From Anaerolineales bacterium (GTDB lineage Bacteria > Chloroflexota > Anaerolineae > Anaerolineales > Villigracilaceae): 64,000 nucleotides of DNA. Shown here in pieces: positions 23,757 to 32,677 of the stretch. The stretch spans positions 1,798,001 to 1,862,000 of the forward strand of contig JABTTV010000001.1 of NCBI GenBank assembly GCA_015075725.1, read 5' to 3'. The position numbers and the translations under genes are program-made. A model generated the notes under the pieces. That model was not told the DNA's origin, did not search any database, and was given only the letters and a program-made list of their open reading frames with translations. Position 1 is the stretch's first letter. Every line of letters begins with the position of its first letter.

Positions 23757-25496
23757 ATGGACCAATGGTGTATGAAGAGGCCGCCTTCGACGAAGCCGAT
23801 CGTACGTGGGGAGGGATTTGATTTTTTTCGCCAGATTTACGAAAACAACCTGGATGCGATTTTTCTGACAGCGCCCGACGGCAGGATCAATTCCGCCAAC
23901 CCGGCCGCCTGCGAAATGTTCGGCATGACTGAGGAGGAGATAATCCGCGCCGGTCGTCAGGGACTGCTCGATACTTCCGATCCGCGCTTTGCAGCGGGTT
24001 TGGAAATGCGAGAAGAAACGGGGATGGTCCGCGTGGAATTGACCGGTGTACGAAAAGATGGAACGAGGTTCCCATTGGAATTAACCTCGGTGGTCTTCAG
24101 GGATCAACGCGGCGATTTGCTGACCAGTACGATCATCCGGGAAATTTCAGAACGCAGGGACCTGGAAGCCCGCTTGAAGGAAAATAATGCGTGGCTTGAG
24201 AGGCTGCTCGAACGCCTGCCTGACGTCCTGTATACGCTCGACCTGAAAGAGCGAAGGACGAGGAATTTCAACCGCAGTTCCTTCCTGGGATACAGTTATG
24301 AGGAATTGAGCCAGCCCGGCTCGATACAAGCATCCGTTCATCCGGAGGATGCCGCCGCTGTTGCCGCCTACCATCAAAAGATACACCAGGGTGAACAAAC
24401 CGAAAGCCTGGAATATCGGGTGCGCAGCAAGGAGGGCGAATGGGAATGGGTGGACAGCCGGAAAACCGTCCTCACCCGCAACCCGGATGGGTCACCCCGC
24501 GAGATCATGGTCATCCTGAGGGTGATCACCGACCGGAAACGGGCGGAAGAGCAGGTCGCGTATCACGCCCGGATTTTGGAAAATATCAACGACATCGTCG
24601 TCGGCACGGATGAAAACTTCAACATCAGATACTGGAACAACGCCGCGGAACGTATATTTGGCTGGAGGGAGGAAGAGGTCCTGGGTAAGGATGTTTCAAA
24701 GGTTTTAAGAACAACTTTCTTCGATGGCGGACGCGAAGAGTCCATTCGCTTGATCAGCGAAACAGGCACATGGAAAGGGGAGGTGATCCAGTTCACCAAG
24801 GATGATCAGCCCGTCAATATCGACGCGAACATCATGATGATCCGGGACAGCGCGGGAAGGGCGGCGGGCTTTGTATCTGCCAACCGCGATATTACCCTGC
24901 GCAAACTGGCGGAGGAAAAATTACAGCAGGCTAAAGATGCTGTCGAAGTAGCGTACGCGGAACTTGAACATGCGCTGGCACGCGAACAACTGCTGGCGCG
25001 CACCGACAGCCTGACCAATTTATTCAACCGCCGTCACTTTTTCCTGCTCGCCGATCATGAGTTTTCGGTCGCGATGCGTTATGAACAGCCGGTCTCCGCC
25101 ATCATTTTCGATGTGGATCATTTCAAGAACGTCAACGACCGGTGGGGGCATCACGTGGGAGACGACGTGTTGCGACATGTTTCCCGCATCGCGCAGAAAC
25201 AGGTGCGCGCAGCGGATATCCTCGCGCGATACGGGGGAGAGGAGTTCATCATCCTGCTTCCGAACAGCAGGGCAGAGGAGGCTGCAAATGTGGCGGAACG
25301 CATACGAAGGAAGGTAATGGCCTATCGCATCGACCCGGAACATACGCAGGCGGGCGTAACTGTCAGTGTGGGGGTGGCTGAAAAGGACGCAAGGGTGCAG
25401 ACGTTGGACGATCTCGTCCGTCGCGCGGATCATGCGCTCTATGCCGCAAAAGGAGCCGGGAGAAATTGCGTGAAGATTTATCAGGCATCTGTGTGA
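23757..25496 (+). CDS. Diguanylate cyclase with three PAS domains
   Basis: About 579 residues. PAS 1 begins at FFRQIYENNLDAIFLTAPDG, PAS 2 at LERLPDVLYTLDLKERR and PAS 3 at ILENINDIVVGTDENFNIRY, each with a PAC-type tail (IIREISERR, VITDRKRAEE, ANRDITLRK). A coiled coil leads to the GGDEF domain: TDSLTNLFNRRHFF, VDHFKNVNDRWGHHVGDDVL and the active RYGGEEFIILLP. GGEEF is catalytically competent, so it should make cyclic di-GMP in response to a signal sensed by PAS. No membrane segment, EAL domain or clear inhibitory RxxD site is seen. Confidence 0.9.
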   Translation: MDQWCMKRPPSTKPIVRGEGFDFFRQIYENNLDAIFLTAPDGRINSANPAACEMFGMTEEEIIRAGRQGLLDTSDPRFAAGLEMREETGMVRVELTGVRKDGTRFPLELTSVVFRDQRGDLLTSTIIREISERRDLEARLKENNAWLERLLERLPDVLYTLDLKERRTRNFNRSSFLGYSYEELSQPGSIQASVHPEDAAAVAAYHQKIHQGEQTESLEYRVRSKEGEWEWVDSRKTVLTRNPDGSPREIMVILRVITDRKRAEEQVAYHARILENINDIVVGTDENFNIRYWNNAAERIFGWREEEVLGKDVSKVLRTTFFDGGREESIRLISETGTWKGEVIQFTKDDQPVNIDANIMMIRDSAGRAAGFVSANRDITLRKLAEEKLQQAKDAVEVAYAELEHALAREQLLARTDSLTNLFNRRHFFLLADHEFSVAMRYEQPVSAIIFDVDHFKNVNDRWGHHVGDDVLRHVSRIAQKQVRAADILARYGGEEFIILLPNSRAEEAANVAERIRRKVMAYRIDPEHTQAGVTVSVGVAEKDARVQTLDDLVRRADHALYAAKGAGRNCVKIYQASV

Positions 25497-25570
25497 AGCC
25501 CGGCTGACCGACGGACGAGTCTCCCTTGATGCCGGCAAAAAAGGCGCGTTGATAAAACCCGCCTCTTCGT

Positions 25571-26827
25571 CTATTTATTCCCTTTTCCCCGAATATCTTT
25601 TACGATCCTGCCGTCTTTCATTACAAGGGAGATGTTATCGACCTTCTCCAGCGAGCGGATGTCCTGAATGGGATTCGTTTTCACGAGGATGATGTCCGCC
25701 AGTTTGCCGGTTTCAATCGTCCCGACCTTATCTTCCCAGCCCAAACATTCCGCCGCTTTCTTCGTCGTGGCGACGATCGTCTCCATCGGCGACATCCCCA
25801 CGTTGACCATCAAACCCAATTCGCGCAGGTTCGTCCCATGCGGCATCACGCCAGCATCGGTGCCCATTGCAATTCGCACTCCCGCCTTGTGAGCGCGGCT
25901 GATGCTCTCGCTGTGGATCTCCACCACCTCGCGCGCTTTGCGGACCCCGTACTCGGGCATTCCGCCTTTCTCTCCCGCTTCAAGCACGGCGATTGGCGCG
26001 AGTAAGGTTGGCACGAGAAACGTCCTGTGTTTCAGCATAAGTTCGATGGCTTCATCGTCGAGATAGATGCCATGCTCGATGGAATGGATTCCCGCGCGGA
26101 TGGCGTTCTTGACCCCTTCCGCTCCCTGCGCATGCGACATGACTTTCACGCCTCTTCGATAGGATGCCTCGCGCACGATCACTTCCAATTCCTCCGGCGA
26201 GAATTGAACGAACTCCGGGTGGTCGGTGGGACTCAGCACCCCGCCGGTCGAACAGATTTTGATCACATCCGCCCCGGCTCGCAGCACCTCGCGCACTTTT
26301 CTGCGGCAATCCTCGACCCCGTCCACCCGGCAGGACGGGAAACCCGGATACGGCATGAACAGATCATATTCCATGCCGGAACGCATCCAGCCGTCGCCGT
26401 GACCGCCGGTGATGGTCAGCACGCTGATGCTGATCTGCAAACGCGGACCGACGATCACGCCGCTTTCCACCGCCTGCTTGACTCCCGCGTCTGCGCCGCC
26501 CGCATCGCGGACGCTGGTGATTCCCGCATCGATGGTGTTCTTCAAGTAATTGACCGAGTTGTAAAAGCGCATCGAGAAAGGCGTGACCATGTCGCGCGCG
26601 ATATTCACGCCTTCGAGCATCACGTGGACATGCGTATCGATCATGCCGGGCAGGATGTACCCGCCGCCCGCGTCGATCTCAGTGACTTCAGTATCCGGCT
26701 GGCGGATGTTCCTTCCCTGACCCACATCCAGAATGAGATTGTCCTTCACCAGCACGGCGGCATCCGCCAGCGGAGCCTTGCCCGTGCCGTCGATCAACGT
26801 ACCGTTGCGAATCAAAATGGAAGACAT
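25571..26827 (-). CDS. Amidohydrolase family protein
   Basis: 418 residues, imidazolonepropionase/Xaa-Pro dipeptidase-like branch. Metal ligands appear in order: GMIDTHVHVML (HxH), the Lys in DVIKICSTGGV, His in KVMSHAQGAEGV and in HSIEHGIYLDD, and the Asp in AMGTDAGVMPHG. A small beta-sandwich domain is built from both ends (RNGTLIDG and VMKDGRIVKD). The likely reaction is hydrolysis of a cyclic amide or dipeptide in the cytosol; the substrate is not evident. Confidence 0.85.
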   Translation of the reverse strand: MSSILIRNGTLIDGTGKAPLADAAVLVKDNLILDVGQGRNIRQPDTEVTEIDAGGGYILPGMIDTHVHVMLEGVNIARDMVTPFSMRFYNSVNYLKNTIDAGITSVRDAGGADAGVKQAVESGVIVGPRLQISISVLTITGGHGDGWMRSGMEYDLFMPYPGFPSCRVDGVEDCRRKVREVLRAGADVIKICSTGGVLSPTDHPEFVQFSPEELEVIVREASYRRGVKVMSHAQGAEGVKNAIRAGIHSIEHGIYLDDEAIELMLKHRTFLVPTLLAPIAVLEAGEKGGMPEYGVRKAREVVEIHSESISRAHKAGVRIAMGTDAGVMPHGTNLRELGLMVNVGMSPMETIVATTKKAAECLGWEDKVGTIETGKLADIILVKTNPIQDIRSLEKVDNISLVMKDGRIVKDIRGKGNK

Positions 26828-26892
26828 GGGGTCACCTCATGAGGAGCGAAATGATCTGACAATAAAAGTATAGCAAGGGGATCCAAGAAAAG

Positions 26893-27468
26893 CTAGACAT
26901 CATACTGCCCGATATCCTGAAGATCGTTCGACAGGTAATACGTCTGCGCGGGGAGCAGGACGTGCTTCCGCTGGTAGGTGGCGTAGACGGTGGTGCAGGA
27001 TGTGCGCGGCAGGCGTTTGATCAACGAAGAATCGTACAGAAGTATGGAACGGTTTGTGATCTTTTCGATCACTGTCCAATGGTCGTGATACCCCTGCAAG
27101 CCGAGGACGATCGAGCGCCCGGGAGTGCCGTCCAGGAAGGCTTGCATCGACTTCCAGAACGTGGTCAGGTCGGGGTTGGGCACACCGCGGAAGGGGATTT
27201 CCACATTGGCGATGCGTTTCCTGCCGGCGATCTTGTTGAGGATGACAAGCATCTCCTTGTGGATGATGCCGTCGATCAGGATTTTGCTCAACAACCCGCG
27301 CCTCGAAAGATAATGGATCAAATGGTTGAACAATTTCTGCGCATCCTCATCGGAGGAACGGTTGACGATCCGTTCGGCGTTGATAATGCTGTACAAGCCG
27401 CAGAGCGAATCCAGACCGCCCTGTTGAAAGGGCGGCAGGCCGGACATCAGGCGGTTCGATCTGCGCAT
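26893..27468 (-). CDS. Papain-fold (C39-like) protein
   Basis: 191 residues. GGLDSLCGLYSIINAERIV places a Cys at the start of the first helix as in papain-like peptidases, and LGLQGYHDHWTVIEKI supplies the His followed by ILLYDSS as the third residue. No signal peptide or transporter domain is present, so it resembles stand-alone C39-like or peptidase-domain proteins of unknown function. A very short frame with a perfect Shine-Dalgarno sequence lies divergently 28 bp upstream; a substrate relation between them is only a speculation. Confidence 0.6.
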   Translation of the reverse strand: MRRSNRLMSGLPPFQQGGLDSLCGLYSIINAERIVNRSSDEDAQKLFNHLIHYLSRRGLLSKILIDGIIHKEMLVILNKIAGRKRIANVEIPFRGVPNPDLTTFWKSMQAFLDGTPGRSIVLGLQGYHDHWTVIEKITNRSILLYDSSLIKRLPRTSCTTVYATYQRKHVLLPAQTYYLSNDLQDIGQYDV

Positions 27469-27495
27469 GGGTAAAGCAAATCCTAAGGAGGAAAT

Positions 27496-27561
27496 ATGGG
27501 TAGAAATGGCTGTAGTGGAAGCAAAGTCTCGGAAACTCGATGCAGGGAAGGGCTTGGCTAG
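27496..27561 (+). CDS. Possible 21-residue peptide gene
   Basis: ATG at 27496 follows AAGGAGG (27485-27491) and opens a 21-codon frame, MGRNGCSGSKVSETRCREGL plus one Gly, ending at TAG. A strong hairpin with a T-rich tail on this strand (27602-27645) ends the unit. The peptide has two cysteines, five glycines and a basic character. No promoter is convincing and no family is recognised; it might be a leader peptide or a small secreted or modified peptide, or chance. Confidence 0.3.
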   Translation: MGRNGCSGSKVSETRCREGLG

Positions 27562-27601
27562 AGGCGGGCGTGCGATCCGGTGAAATTTACCCCGGAAATG
27601 C

Positions 27602-27638
27602 AGGATGTTGCAGTCCTGTCTCGCATCTGCAACATCCT
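27602..27638 (+). terminator. Strong hairpin terminator, plus-strand orientation
   Basis: Arms AGGATGTTGCAG and CTGCAACATCCT (perfect 12 bp, 13-bp loop) are followed by TGTTTTATT on the plus strand. On the minus strand the tail is poor, so it better serves the short plus-strand unit than the MBL gene ending at 27643. Confidence 0.65.
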
Positions 27639-27642
27639 TGTT

Positions 27643-28473
27643 TTATTCGCCGTGCATCTGACGGTGCAAAGCGCGCAGGTTGCGCCGGTGCAGGGTCTCC
27701 GCCAGCCCGCCGAGGTAGACACGGCTCTTGCCGCAATCCTCGATGGAGACCTCTTCGAGATATTCCTCGGCGTTCTTGCGTTTGCCGCCCGCTTTGACGG
27801 CTTTCTTGATGTTGTTGAGGTAACTGATGTTCTCGCGCACGGCGGCATCGATCTCGCCGCGCAGGATGATATCGCCGTGGCCCTGGATGATGTTTTCCAG
27901 ACCCATTTTGCCGATCTTCTTGACCGAGGCAAGCATGTCGTCCACGTCGCCGTCGACGACGTAGGGCAGGGGCATGAAGGCATCCCCCGCAAAAAGGACG
28001 CGGTCTTCTTCGACGAGCACCGAAATGCCGTCGTTGCTGTGACCCGGCGAGGTGGTAATGATGAGATTCTTCTTGCCGACCCGCAGGGTCATCTCGCCCG
28101 TGTCGAAGGTGAGATGAGGCGGCACGATCTTGACCTGCCTCAGGCTTTGATTCTGTTTCTGTGCGCTTTCGAGCGAGGCGGTGCCCTCTTCGATCAGGTA
28201 CTTGCGGCAACTCGCATGCCCGATCACCACGGCGCCCGGGAAGAAACAATTGCCCCAGCAGTGGTCGGCGTGATAGTGCGTGTTGATGATGTAACGCGCC
28301 TGTACGCCAAGTTCATGTTCGATGAACTCGCGCATGGTCAGCGTCTCTTCGGGCAGGGCAAGCGTATCGATGACCACCGCCCATTGCGGACCGACGATGA
28401 CGCCTGCCGTCACCTGGGCGTAGACCTCGCTTTGAAACCAATATACGTTTTCTGAAACTCTTTCTCGGTGCAT
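27643..28473 (-). CDS. MBL-fold metallo-hydrolase
   Basis: 276 residues with the binuclear metal site of the metallo-beta-lactamase superfamily: NTHYHADHCWGN gives His66, His68, Asp70 and His71, ITTSPGHSNDG the next His, and LFAGDAFMPLPYVVDGD the bridging Asp. The VDGDVDDMLASVKKI stretch after it resembles the SoxH/quinoprotein-relay subgroup. No signal peptide is visible, so it is probably cytosolic. The substrate is unknown (thioester or ester hydrolysis is common in the subgroup). Confidence 0.85.
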   Translation of the reverse strand: MHRERVSENVYWFQSEVYAQVTAGVIVGPQWAVVIDTLALPEETLTMREFIEHELGVQARYIINTHYHADHCWGNCFFPGAVVIGHASCRKYLIEEGTASLESAQKQNQSLRQVKIVPPHLTFDTGEMTLRVGKKNLIITTSPGHSNDGISVLVEEDRVLFAGDAFMPLPYVVDGDVDDMLASVKKIGKMGLENIIQGHGDIILRGEIDAAVRENISYLNNIKKAVKAGGKRKNAEEYLEEVSIEDCGKSRVYLGGLAETLHRRNLRALHRQMHGE

Positions 28474-28618
28474 AATTCAGCCTTCCAGCCGACCTTCCTC
28501 CCAATTTCCCAAATGATTCGGTGAAGGCGGATAATTTTGTCGCTTGTTAATAGCACATATTCAAAAAAAATTCAAGATGTATAGACAAAACCGGTTTCCC
28601 GCCCCCCTTTTTGACCGG

Positions 28619-28657
28619 TATAATGACTTCAAGAGGTCCAACCCAAACAAAAGGAGG
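28619..28657 (+). promoter_or_regulatory. -10 box and Shine-Dalgarno of the lipoprotein gene
   Basis: TATAAT at 28619-28624 and AGGAGG at 28652-28657 precede the ATG at 28662 by a normal distance and fix that start. Confidence 0.6.
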
Positions 28658-28661
28658 AAAG

Positions 28662-29591
28662 ATGGTTCGAAAGTTTGCTCTCGTTTTGATATCCGCTCTT
28701 CTCTTGGGATGTGGTCCTCTGGCGACTCCCGAACCGGCAGCGACCTCAACCCGAACCTTTTCCCCAACGCCTCAACCCACGCCGACGCCTGTTCCCACAT
28801 CTACTGCGACTCCTGCGCCGAAAGCATTGCCTGTCGAAGCCGACGGCTTCAGTTTGTCCGTCCCCCCAGAATTGGATTTCGACCTGCAAGGCAAAATGGT
28901 GGGTGTCTTCGACCAGGAGGGAAAACTCATCATTTCCTTTATAAGGACCGACTACGACGGGTCATCCAATTCGCTCCAGGATGTGATCGATATGTTTCTG
29001 GATGAACTTTCTGGAAGCGGGGGCGAATTCGAGCAGGGCGAGTCTTCTCCGATCAACATTGGCGGAGCGGAAGGCATCTCGGTGGCGTTGACCGGAATCC
29101 TTTTCGATGCGCCCATCGAAGGTGCGGCGGTTGCCGTCAATCCGCACTTAAATTCCGTCTTCTTTGGGCTTGGAGTTTCCAACCTTGCAGAAGATAAGGA
29201 TTTATGGAAGACCACCGGCTCGACTTTCTTTCAATCCCTGATCGACTCGGTTGAGTTTATCGATGTCCAAACCAGCATGGGGACATGCACCGTCAGCGAT
29301 GACAAAACATACGGTTTTACCGAACAAAACCCGATCCGTGTTGGAGGCGACTGGCTCGAAGGTCCCGCCCGCGAAGAAGCCTATCTCGATAACCTGCTTG
29401 GTCCAAATGGCGAAACGCTTAAGTACGAACGCGAAGGTTCATTCTCCAGCGGCGACACGATCCTGGATAAATATCATGTCACGGGTCCCGGCATCGATGT
29501 TGTTTTGTATCTTGATGAATATAATTACACGCCGCCGTTAGCGCCGGTCGGATTCACATGTGTGGGTGAGTTCCCGTTTTCTGCCCCGTAA
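28662..29591 (+). CDS. Secreted lipoprotein of unknown function
   Basis: About 309 residues. MVRKFALVLISALLLGCGPL is a signal peptide with lipobox LLGC, so the protein should be lipid-anchored outside the membrane. A Pro/Thr-rich linker (FSPTPQPTPTPVPTSTATPA) extends the globular domain away from the surface. The domain starts near ALPVEADGFSLSVPPELDFD and may be a PsbP/Mog1-like beta fold, but no catalytic motif is visible. An AGGAGG site fixes the start. Confidence 0.75.
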   Translation: MVRKFALVLISALLLGCGPLATPEPAATSTRTFSPTPQPTPTPVPTSTATPAPKALPVEADGFSLSVPPELDFDLQGKMVGVFDQEGKLIISFIRTDYDGSSNSLQDVIDMFLDELSGSGGEFEQGESSPINIGGAEGISVALTGILFDAPIEGAAVAVNPHLNSVFFGLGVSNLAEDKDLWKTTGSTFFQSLIDSVEFIDVQTSMGTCTVSDDKTYGFTEQNPIRVGGDWLEGPAREEAYLDNLLGPNGETLKYEREGSFSSGDTILDKYHVTGPGIDVVLYLDEYNYTPPLAPVGFTCVGEFPFSAP

Positions 29592-29597
29592 CAAAAG

Positions 29598-29628
29598 GAC
29601 CTCCGAGGTATTCAAAACCCCGGAGGTC
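29598..29628. terminator. Bidirectional terminator, ACCTCCGAGGT type
   Basis: Arms GACCTCCGAGGT and ACCCCGGAGGTC (11 of 12 paired) lie between convergent gene ends. The same arm sequence occurs at 62660-62688, so it belongs to a repeated gene-end palindrome family. Confidence 0.65.
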
Positions 29629-29635
29629 TGAGTAT

Positions 29636-31024
29636 CTAAATATGGATCGGCGTTCCCTCAGCGCCGTGAGCGGCTTCCATCAAAACTTCGCTCAAGGTCG
29701 GGTGCGCATGCACGTTGCGCGCGATCTCGTGCGGAGTCAACTCCATCATGCGTGCGAGGGTGAGTTCGGGCAATAACTCGGTCACTTCAGGACCGATCAT
29801 GTGCGCGCCCAAAATCTCGCCGTATTTTTCATCCACGACCAGTTTGACGAAACCGGCGTAATCGCCCATTCCCAGCGCCTTGCCGTTTGGCTGGAAGGGG
29901 AAACGCCCGATCTTGACGCTGTGACCTTTCTCCCTTGCCTGCGTTTCGGTGTACCCGAACGAAGCCACCTGCGGGTGACAATACGTGGCGCGCGGCATCA
30001 TGTCGTAATCGAGCGTGATCGTTTCCACGCCTGCGATGTTTTCGGCGCAAATGATTCCCATCGCCGAGCCGACGTGCGCCAGCATGAGTTTACCGGTCAC
30101 ATCGCCGATCGCCCAAATGCCGGGGACGTTGGTCTGCATCTTTTCATCGATCTCGATGAACCCGCGCGGATCCACTTTGACGCCCGCCGCCTCGAGCCCC
30201 AGCCCCTTGCTGTTCGGCGTGAAGGAGGTTGCGACCAACACCTGATCCACTTCGAGGGTCTCATCCGGCAATTTGACTTTCACACCTTTGCCAGCGATAG
30301 CGATGCTTTCGAACTTAACGTTCGTCTTGATCTTGATCCCCGCCTTGGTCAGTTCCTTCGTCAATTCCTTGCTGACTTCTTCATCTTCTCTCGGCAGGAT
30401 GCGCGGAAGCAGTTCGATGATGGTCACATCCACACCGTAGGAATTCCAGATCGTCGCGAACTCCGTTCCGATCGAACCGCCGCCCACGATCACCGCCGAC
30501 TTGGGGAGCGATTCCTGCATGATGGCTTCCACGTAAGTGACGATCTTTTTGCCGTCCATGGTCACACCGGGGAGCTGAGCCGCGCTCGCGCCTGTGGCGA
30601 CGATGATATTCTTCGCTTTGAGTTCGGTGGTCTTGCCGTCGTTTCCCGCCACGGAGACCGTGTCTTTCGATCTGAAAGTCGCCGCGCCCATGAACACGGC
30701 GATGTTGTTTTTCTTCATCAAAAAACCAACGCCTTTGACGAGCCGGTCCGAATTCGAGCGTGAGCGTTTGAAGGCGACGCCATAATCCAGTTTCAGGTTA
30801 TCGAACGAGAATCCGAAATCCTTTGCCCGGTGACGCAGGGTATGCGCCACCTCCGCATTCTTGAGCAGGGATTTCGAGGGGATGCAGCCGATGTTCAAAC
30901 AAACGCCGCCCAGCCATTGTTTGTCCACGATGGCGACCTTTTGCTTCAACTGCGCGGCGCGGATCGCAGCAACATAACCGCCGGGTCCTGCGCCGATGAC
31001 AACCACATCGAAATTTTCAGCCAT
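29636..31024 (-). CDS. lpdA: Dihydrolipoyl dehydrogenase (E3)
   Basis: FAD- and NAD-dependent E3 of 2-oxoacid dehydrogenase complexes, 462 residues. FDVVVIGAGPGGYVAAIRA binds FAD, GGVCLNIGCIPSKSLL carries the redox disulfide Cys42-Cys47, SAVIVGGGSIGTEFATIW binds NAD, IWAIGDVTG closes the FAD site, and HAHPTLSEVLMEAAHG has the catalytic His/Glu. It is the last gene of the minus-strand cluster with E1 (34487-36898) and E2 (32678-33910), from which it is separated by three small genes and a hairpin that holds its probable -10 box. Confidence 0.95.
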   Translation of the reverse strand: MAENFDVVVIGAGPGGYVAAIRAAQLKQKVAIVDKQWLGGVCLNIGCIPSKSLLKNAEVAHTLRHRAKDFGFSFDNLKLDYGVAFKRSRSNSDRLVKGVGFLMKKNNIAVFMGAATFRSKDTVSVAGNDGKTTELKAKNIIVATGASAAQLPGVTMDGKKIVTYVEAIMQESLPKSAVIVGGGSIGTEFATIWNSYGVDVTIIELLPRILPREDEEVSKELTKELTKAGIKIKTNVKFESIAIAGKGVKVKLPDETLEVDQVLVATSFTPNSKGLGLEAAGVKVDPRGFIEIDEKMQTNVPGIWAIGDVTGKLMLAHVGSAMGIICAENIAGVETITLDYDMMPRATYCHPQVASFGYTETQAREKGHSVKIGRFPFQPNGKALGMGDYAGFVKLVVDEKYGEILGAHMIGPEVTELLPELTLARMMELTPHEIARNVHAHPTLSEVLMEAAHGAEGTPIHI

Positions 31025-31045
31025 TGAGGGGAATCTCCTGAATTT

Positions 31046-31081
31046 AAAAAGATTAAGGGCGATTATACCCTTAACCTTTTT
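31046..31081 (-). terminator. Terminator hairpin with -10 box in its loop
   Basis: Read on the minus strand, arms AAAAAGGTTAAGGG and CCCTTAATCTTTTT (one mismatch) enclose TATAATCG. The hairpin can end the upstream hydrolase transcript, while TATAAT (complement of 31062-31067) can start the lpdA transcript inside the loop. Confidence 0.6.
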
Positions 31082-31113
31082 GGTTATTCGTAGAACAAGT
31101 CCATAAGCCTGGA

Positions 31114-31770
31114 CTAAAGTGAGGCTTTCAGGAACTCAAACGTCCGCTCCCATGCCAACTTGGCGGCAGCGGGATCATATTCGGGGCGGTCCGATTCCAT
31201 GAACCAATGGGCAGTTTTCGGGTAGATATGAAGCGTCACGTCAATACCGGCATTCTTCATTGCCTGTTCCATCCCGCGGACGTTGTCCAGCGATTCCCAT
31301 TCATCCGTTTCTGCGTAATGCCCCAAAACCTTTGCTTTCACTGTACTGAATTCCACGTCTCCGGTGCCGTAAAATAAAACAATGGCAGAGATATTGGGGT
31401 CGCTTTCTGCCATCACCAAAGACCACCAGGTGCCCATTGAGAAACCGATTACGCCAATCTTGTTTTTTGTAAGCGAGACAAGATGCTCCTTCGCGGCTCT
31501 GACGATGTCACCTATCAATTCGGGATTCGTTCCCTCTGTTGAACCTTGTAACTCCTTGGCTTCATCAATTGTCTTTGCAACGCGACCGTCGTAGTAATCA
31601 GGCGCGAGCGCCGTATACCCATGTTCCGCAAGTTGATCACAAATCTCTTTGAAAAAGGGTTTTAATCCCCACCACGAAGGCAACACCAATACGCCCTGCC
31701 CACCATTGGAGGGGGAGGCGAGATACGCATTAACCGACCTGTCGTTAACTCTTAATTGAATGGTGGACAT
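31114..31770 (-). CDS. Dienelactone hydrolase family protein
   Basis: 218-residue alpha/beta hydrolase. GVLVLPSWWGLKPFFKEIC is the N-terminal block, LAPDYYDGR follows, and the nucleophile elbow GVIGFSMGTWWSLVMAE carries Ser where true dienelactone hydrolases have Cys, so an esterase or peptidase-like reaction is more likely. The acid and base are in GHYAETDEW and KTAHWFMESDRPEYD. It lies within the 2-oxoacid dehydrogenase cluster but is probably unrelated in function. Confidence 0.85.
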   Translation of the reverse strand: MSTIQLRVNDRSVNAYLASPSNGGQGVLVLPSWWGLKPFFKEICDQLAEHGYTALAPDYYDGRVAKTIDEAKELQGSTEGTNPELIGDIVRAAKEHLVSLTKNKIGVIGFSMGTWWSLVMAESDPNISAIVLFYGTGDVEFSTVKAKVLGHYAETDEWESLDNVRGMEQAMKNAGIDVTLHIYPKTAHWFMESDRPEYDPAAAKLAWERTFEFLKASL

Positions 31771-31852
31771 GGCAATCTCCTTTTCGTCATTATAAGTACA
31801 TTTGTTCTAATTTGCAAGCAAAAGAAAAGACGGCTTTCGCCGCCTTGGAGAT

Positions 31853-32329
31853 CTAAAACCACCGCCTCACCCTGGACTTGTAGCCGGCATATTCCCCCTT
31901 GAATTTTTTCTCCAGGTAGGCTTCTTCCTTCTCTATGACGAGCCGACTCATGGTCGCGGCAAAAAACGGCGCGGCGACCAAACCCCACAGGGTCCCATAT
32001 GCAAGCGGAAATCCGATGACCATCAGCACAAAACCAAGATAGATCGGATTGCGCGTGAAGCGGTAAATGCCGTCGGTCACCAGCGCCTTGACCGAACCAT
32101 GCGGGTCGAGGGTTGTATGCGCTTTGCGGAATTCGATAAACGCGCCCACCCCAAAAAGAAAGCCGATAAAGGTGAGTCCCAATCCGCCGTTCTTCATGGT
32201 CTGCGACATGCTTGCCAAAGCGGGGATGAACTGTCCCAGCAGCAAGGCGACGATAATGTAGAAGATCGCCACGATGGGTGGATGAATGTATTTATTTATG
32301 GCGGGACGATCTTTTTGTTTTTCGCTCAT
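31853..32329 (-). CDS. ICMT/PEMT-like membrane methyltransferase
   Basis: 158 residues with four or five membrane segments. The C-terminal block TDGIYRFTRNPIYLGFVLMV and the end EEAYLEKKFKGEYAGYKSRV match the isoprenylcysteine carboxyl methyltransferase/phospholipid methyltransferase family, where the RNPxY and E-Y residues bind S-adenosylmethionine. The substrate could be a lipid or a small thiol or heavy-metal species. Its ATG overlaps the stop of the upstream hypothetical gene by 4 bp. Confidence 0.8.
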   Translation of the reverse strand: MSEKQKDRPAINKYIHPPIVAIFYIIVALLLGQFIPALASMSQTMKNGGLGLTFIGFLFGVGAFIEFRKAHTTLDPHGSVKALVTDGIYRFTRNPIYLGFVLMVIGFPLAYGTLWGLVAAPFFAATMSRLVIEKEEAYLEKKFKGEYAGYKSRVRRWF

Positions 32330-32652
32330 TCACTTTCCTCGGTTTCGAGCCGGGCTTTCAGCGGAGGCATGTGCCAGAACCATTCCATCCAATCCGCGTA
32401 GGGGACATCCTTTTGTTTGGTATATGCCCAAATGTCGGCTTTGAGGCGGTGACGGTCCCACCACTCGCTTCTTCGAATGAATTGCAGTTTTCCAGACCAC
32501 AGGATCGTACCGCCGGGGTTGAAAATGGTAAGCTGCCAGCCATCGCGGAGAGGGAAGAACTTATCTGAGCCGTCCGGCTGGAAGAAAAACTCGATCCGCC
32601 CCTCCCAACCCTGTTCCCAATATGCCATCAATTCGCCGTTGTAACTTTTCAC
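32326..32652 (-). CDS. Hypothetical protein, 108 aa
   Basis: No family is recognised. It is a soluble tryptophan-rich protein (MAYWEQGWEGRIEFFF, WWDRHRLKADIWAY and YADWMEWFWHM) with a predicted beta-rich N-terminal half. It is translationally coupled to the methyltransferase gene by a 4-bp overlap and follows the E2 gene by 25 bp, so it belongs to the same transcript. Confidence 0.65.
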   Translation of the reverse strand: MKSYNGELMAYWEQGWEGRIEFFFQPDGSDKFFPLRDGWQLTIFNPGGTILWSGKLQFIRRSEWWDRHRLKADIWAYTKQKDVPYADWMEWFWHMPPLKARLETEESE

Positions 32653-32677
32653 TTGAAACCTTGTTCTTGCAGCTTTA

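Noticed and set aside
29801..30763. 320-codon plus-strand frame
   Set aside because: Antisense to lpdA, whose motifs cover the whole region. The His/Asp/Arg-rich translation is typical of an antisense shadow.
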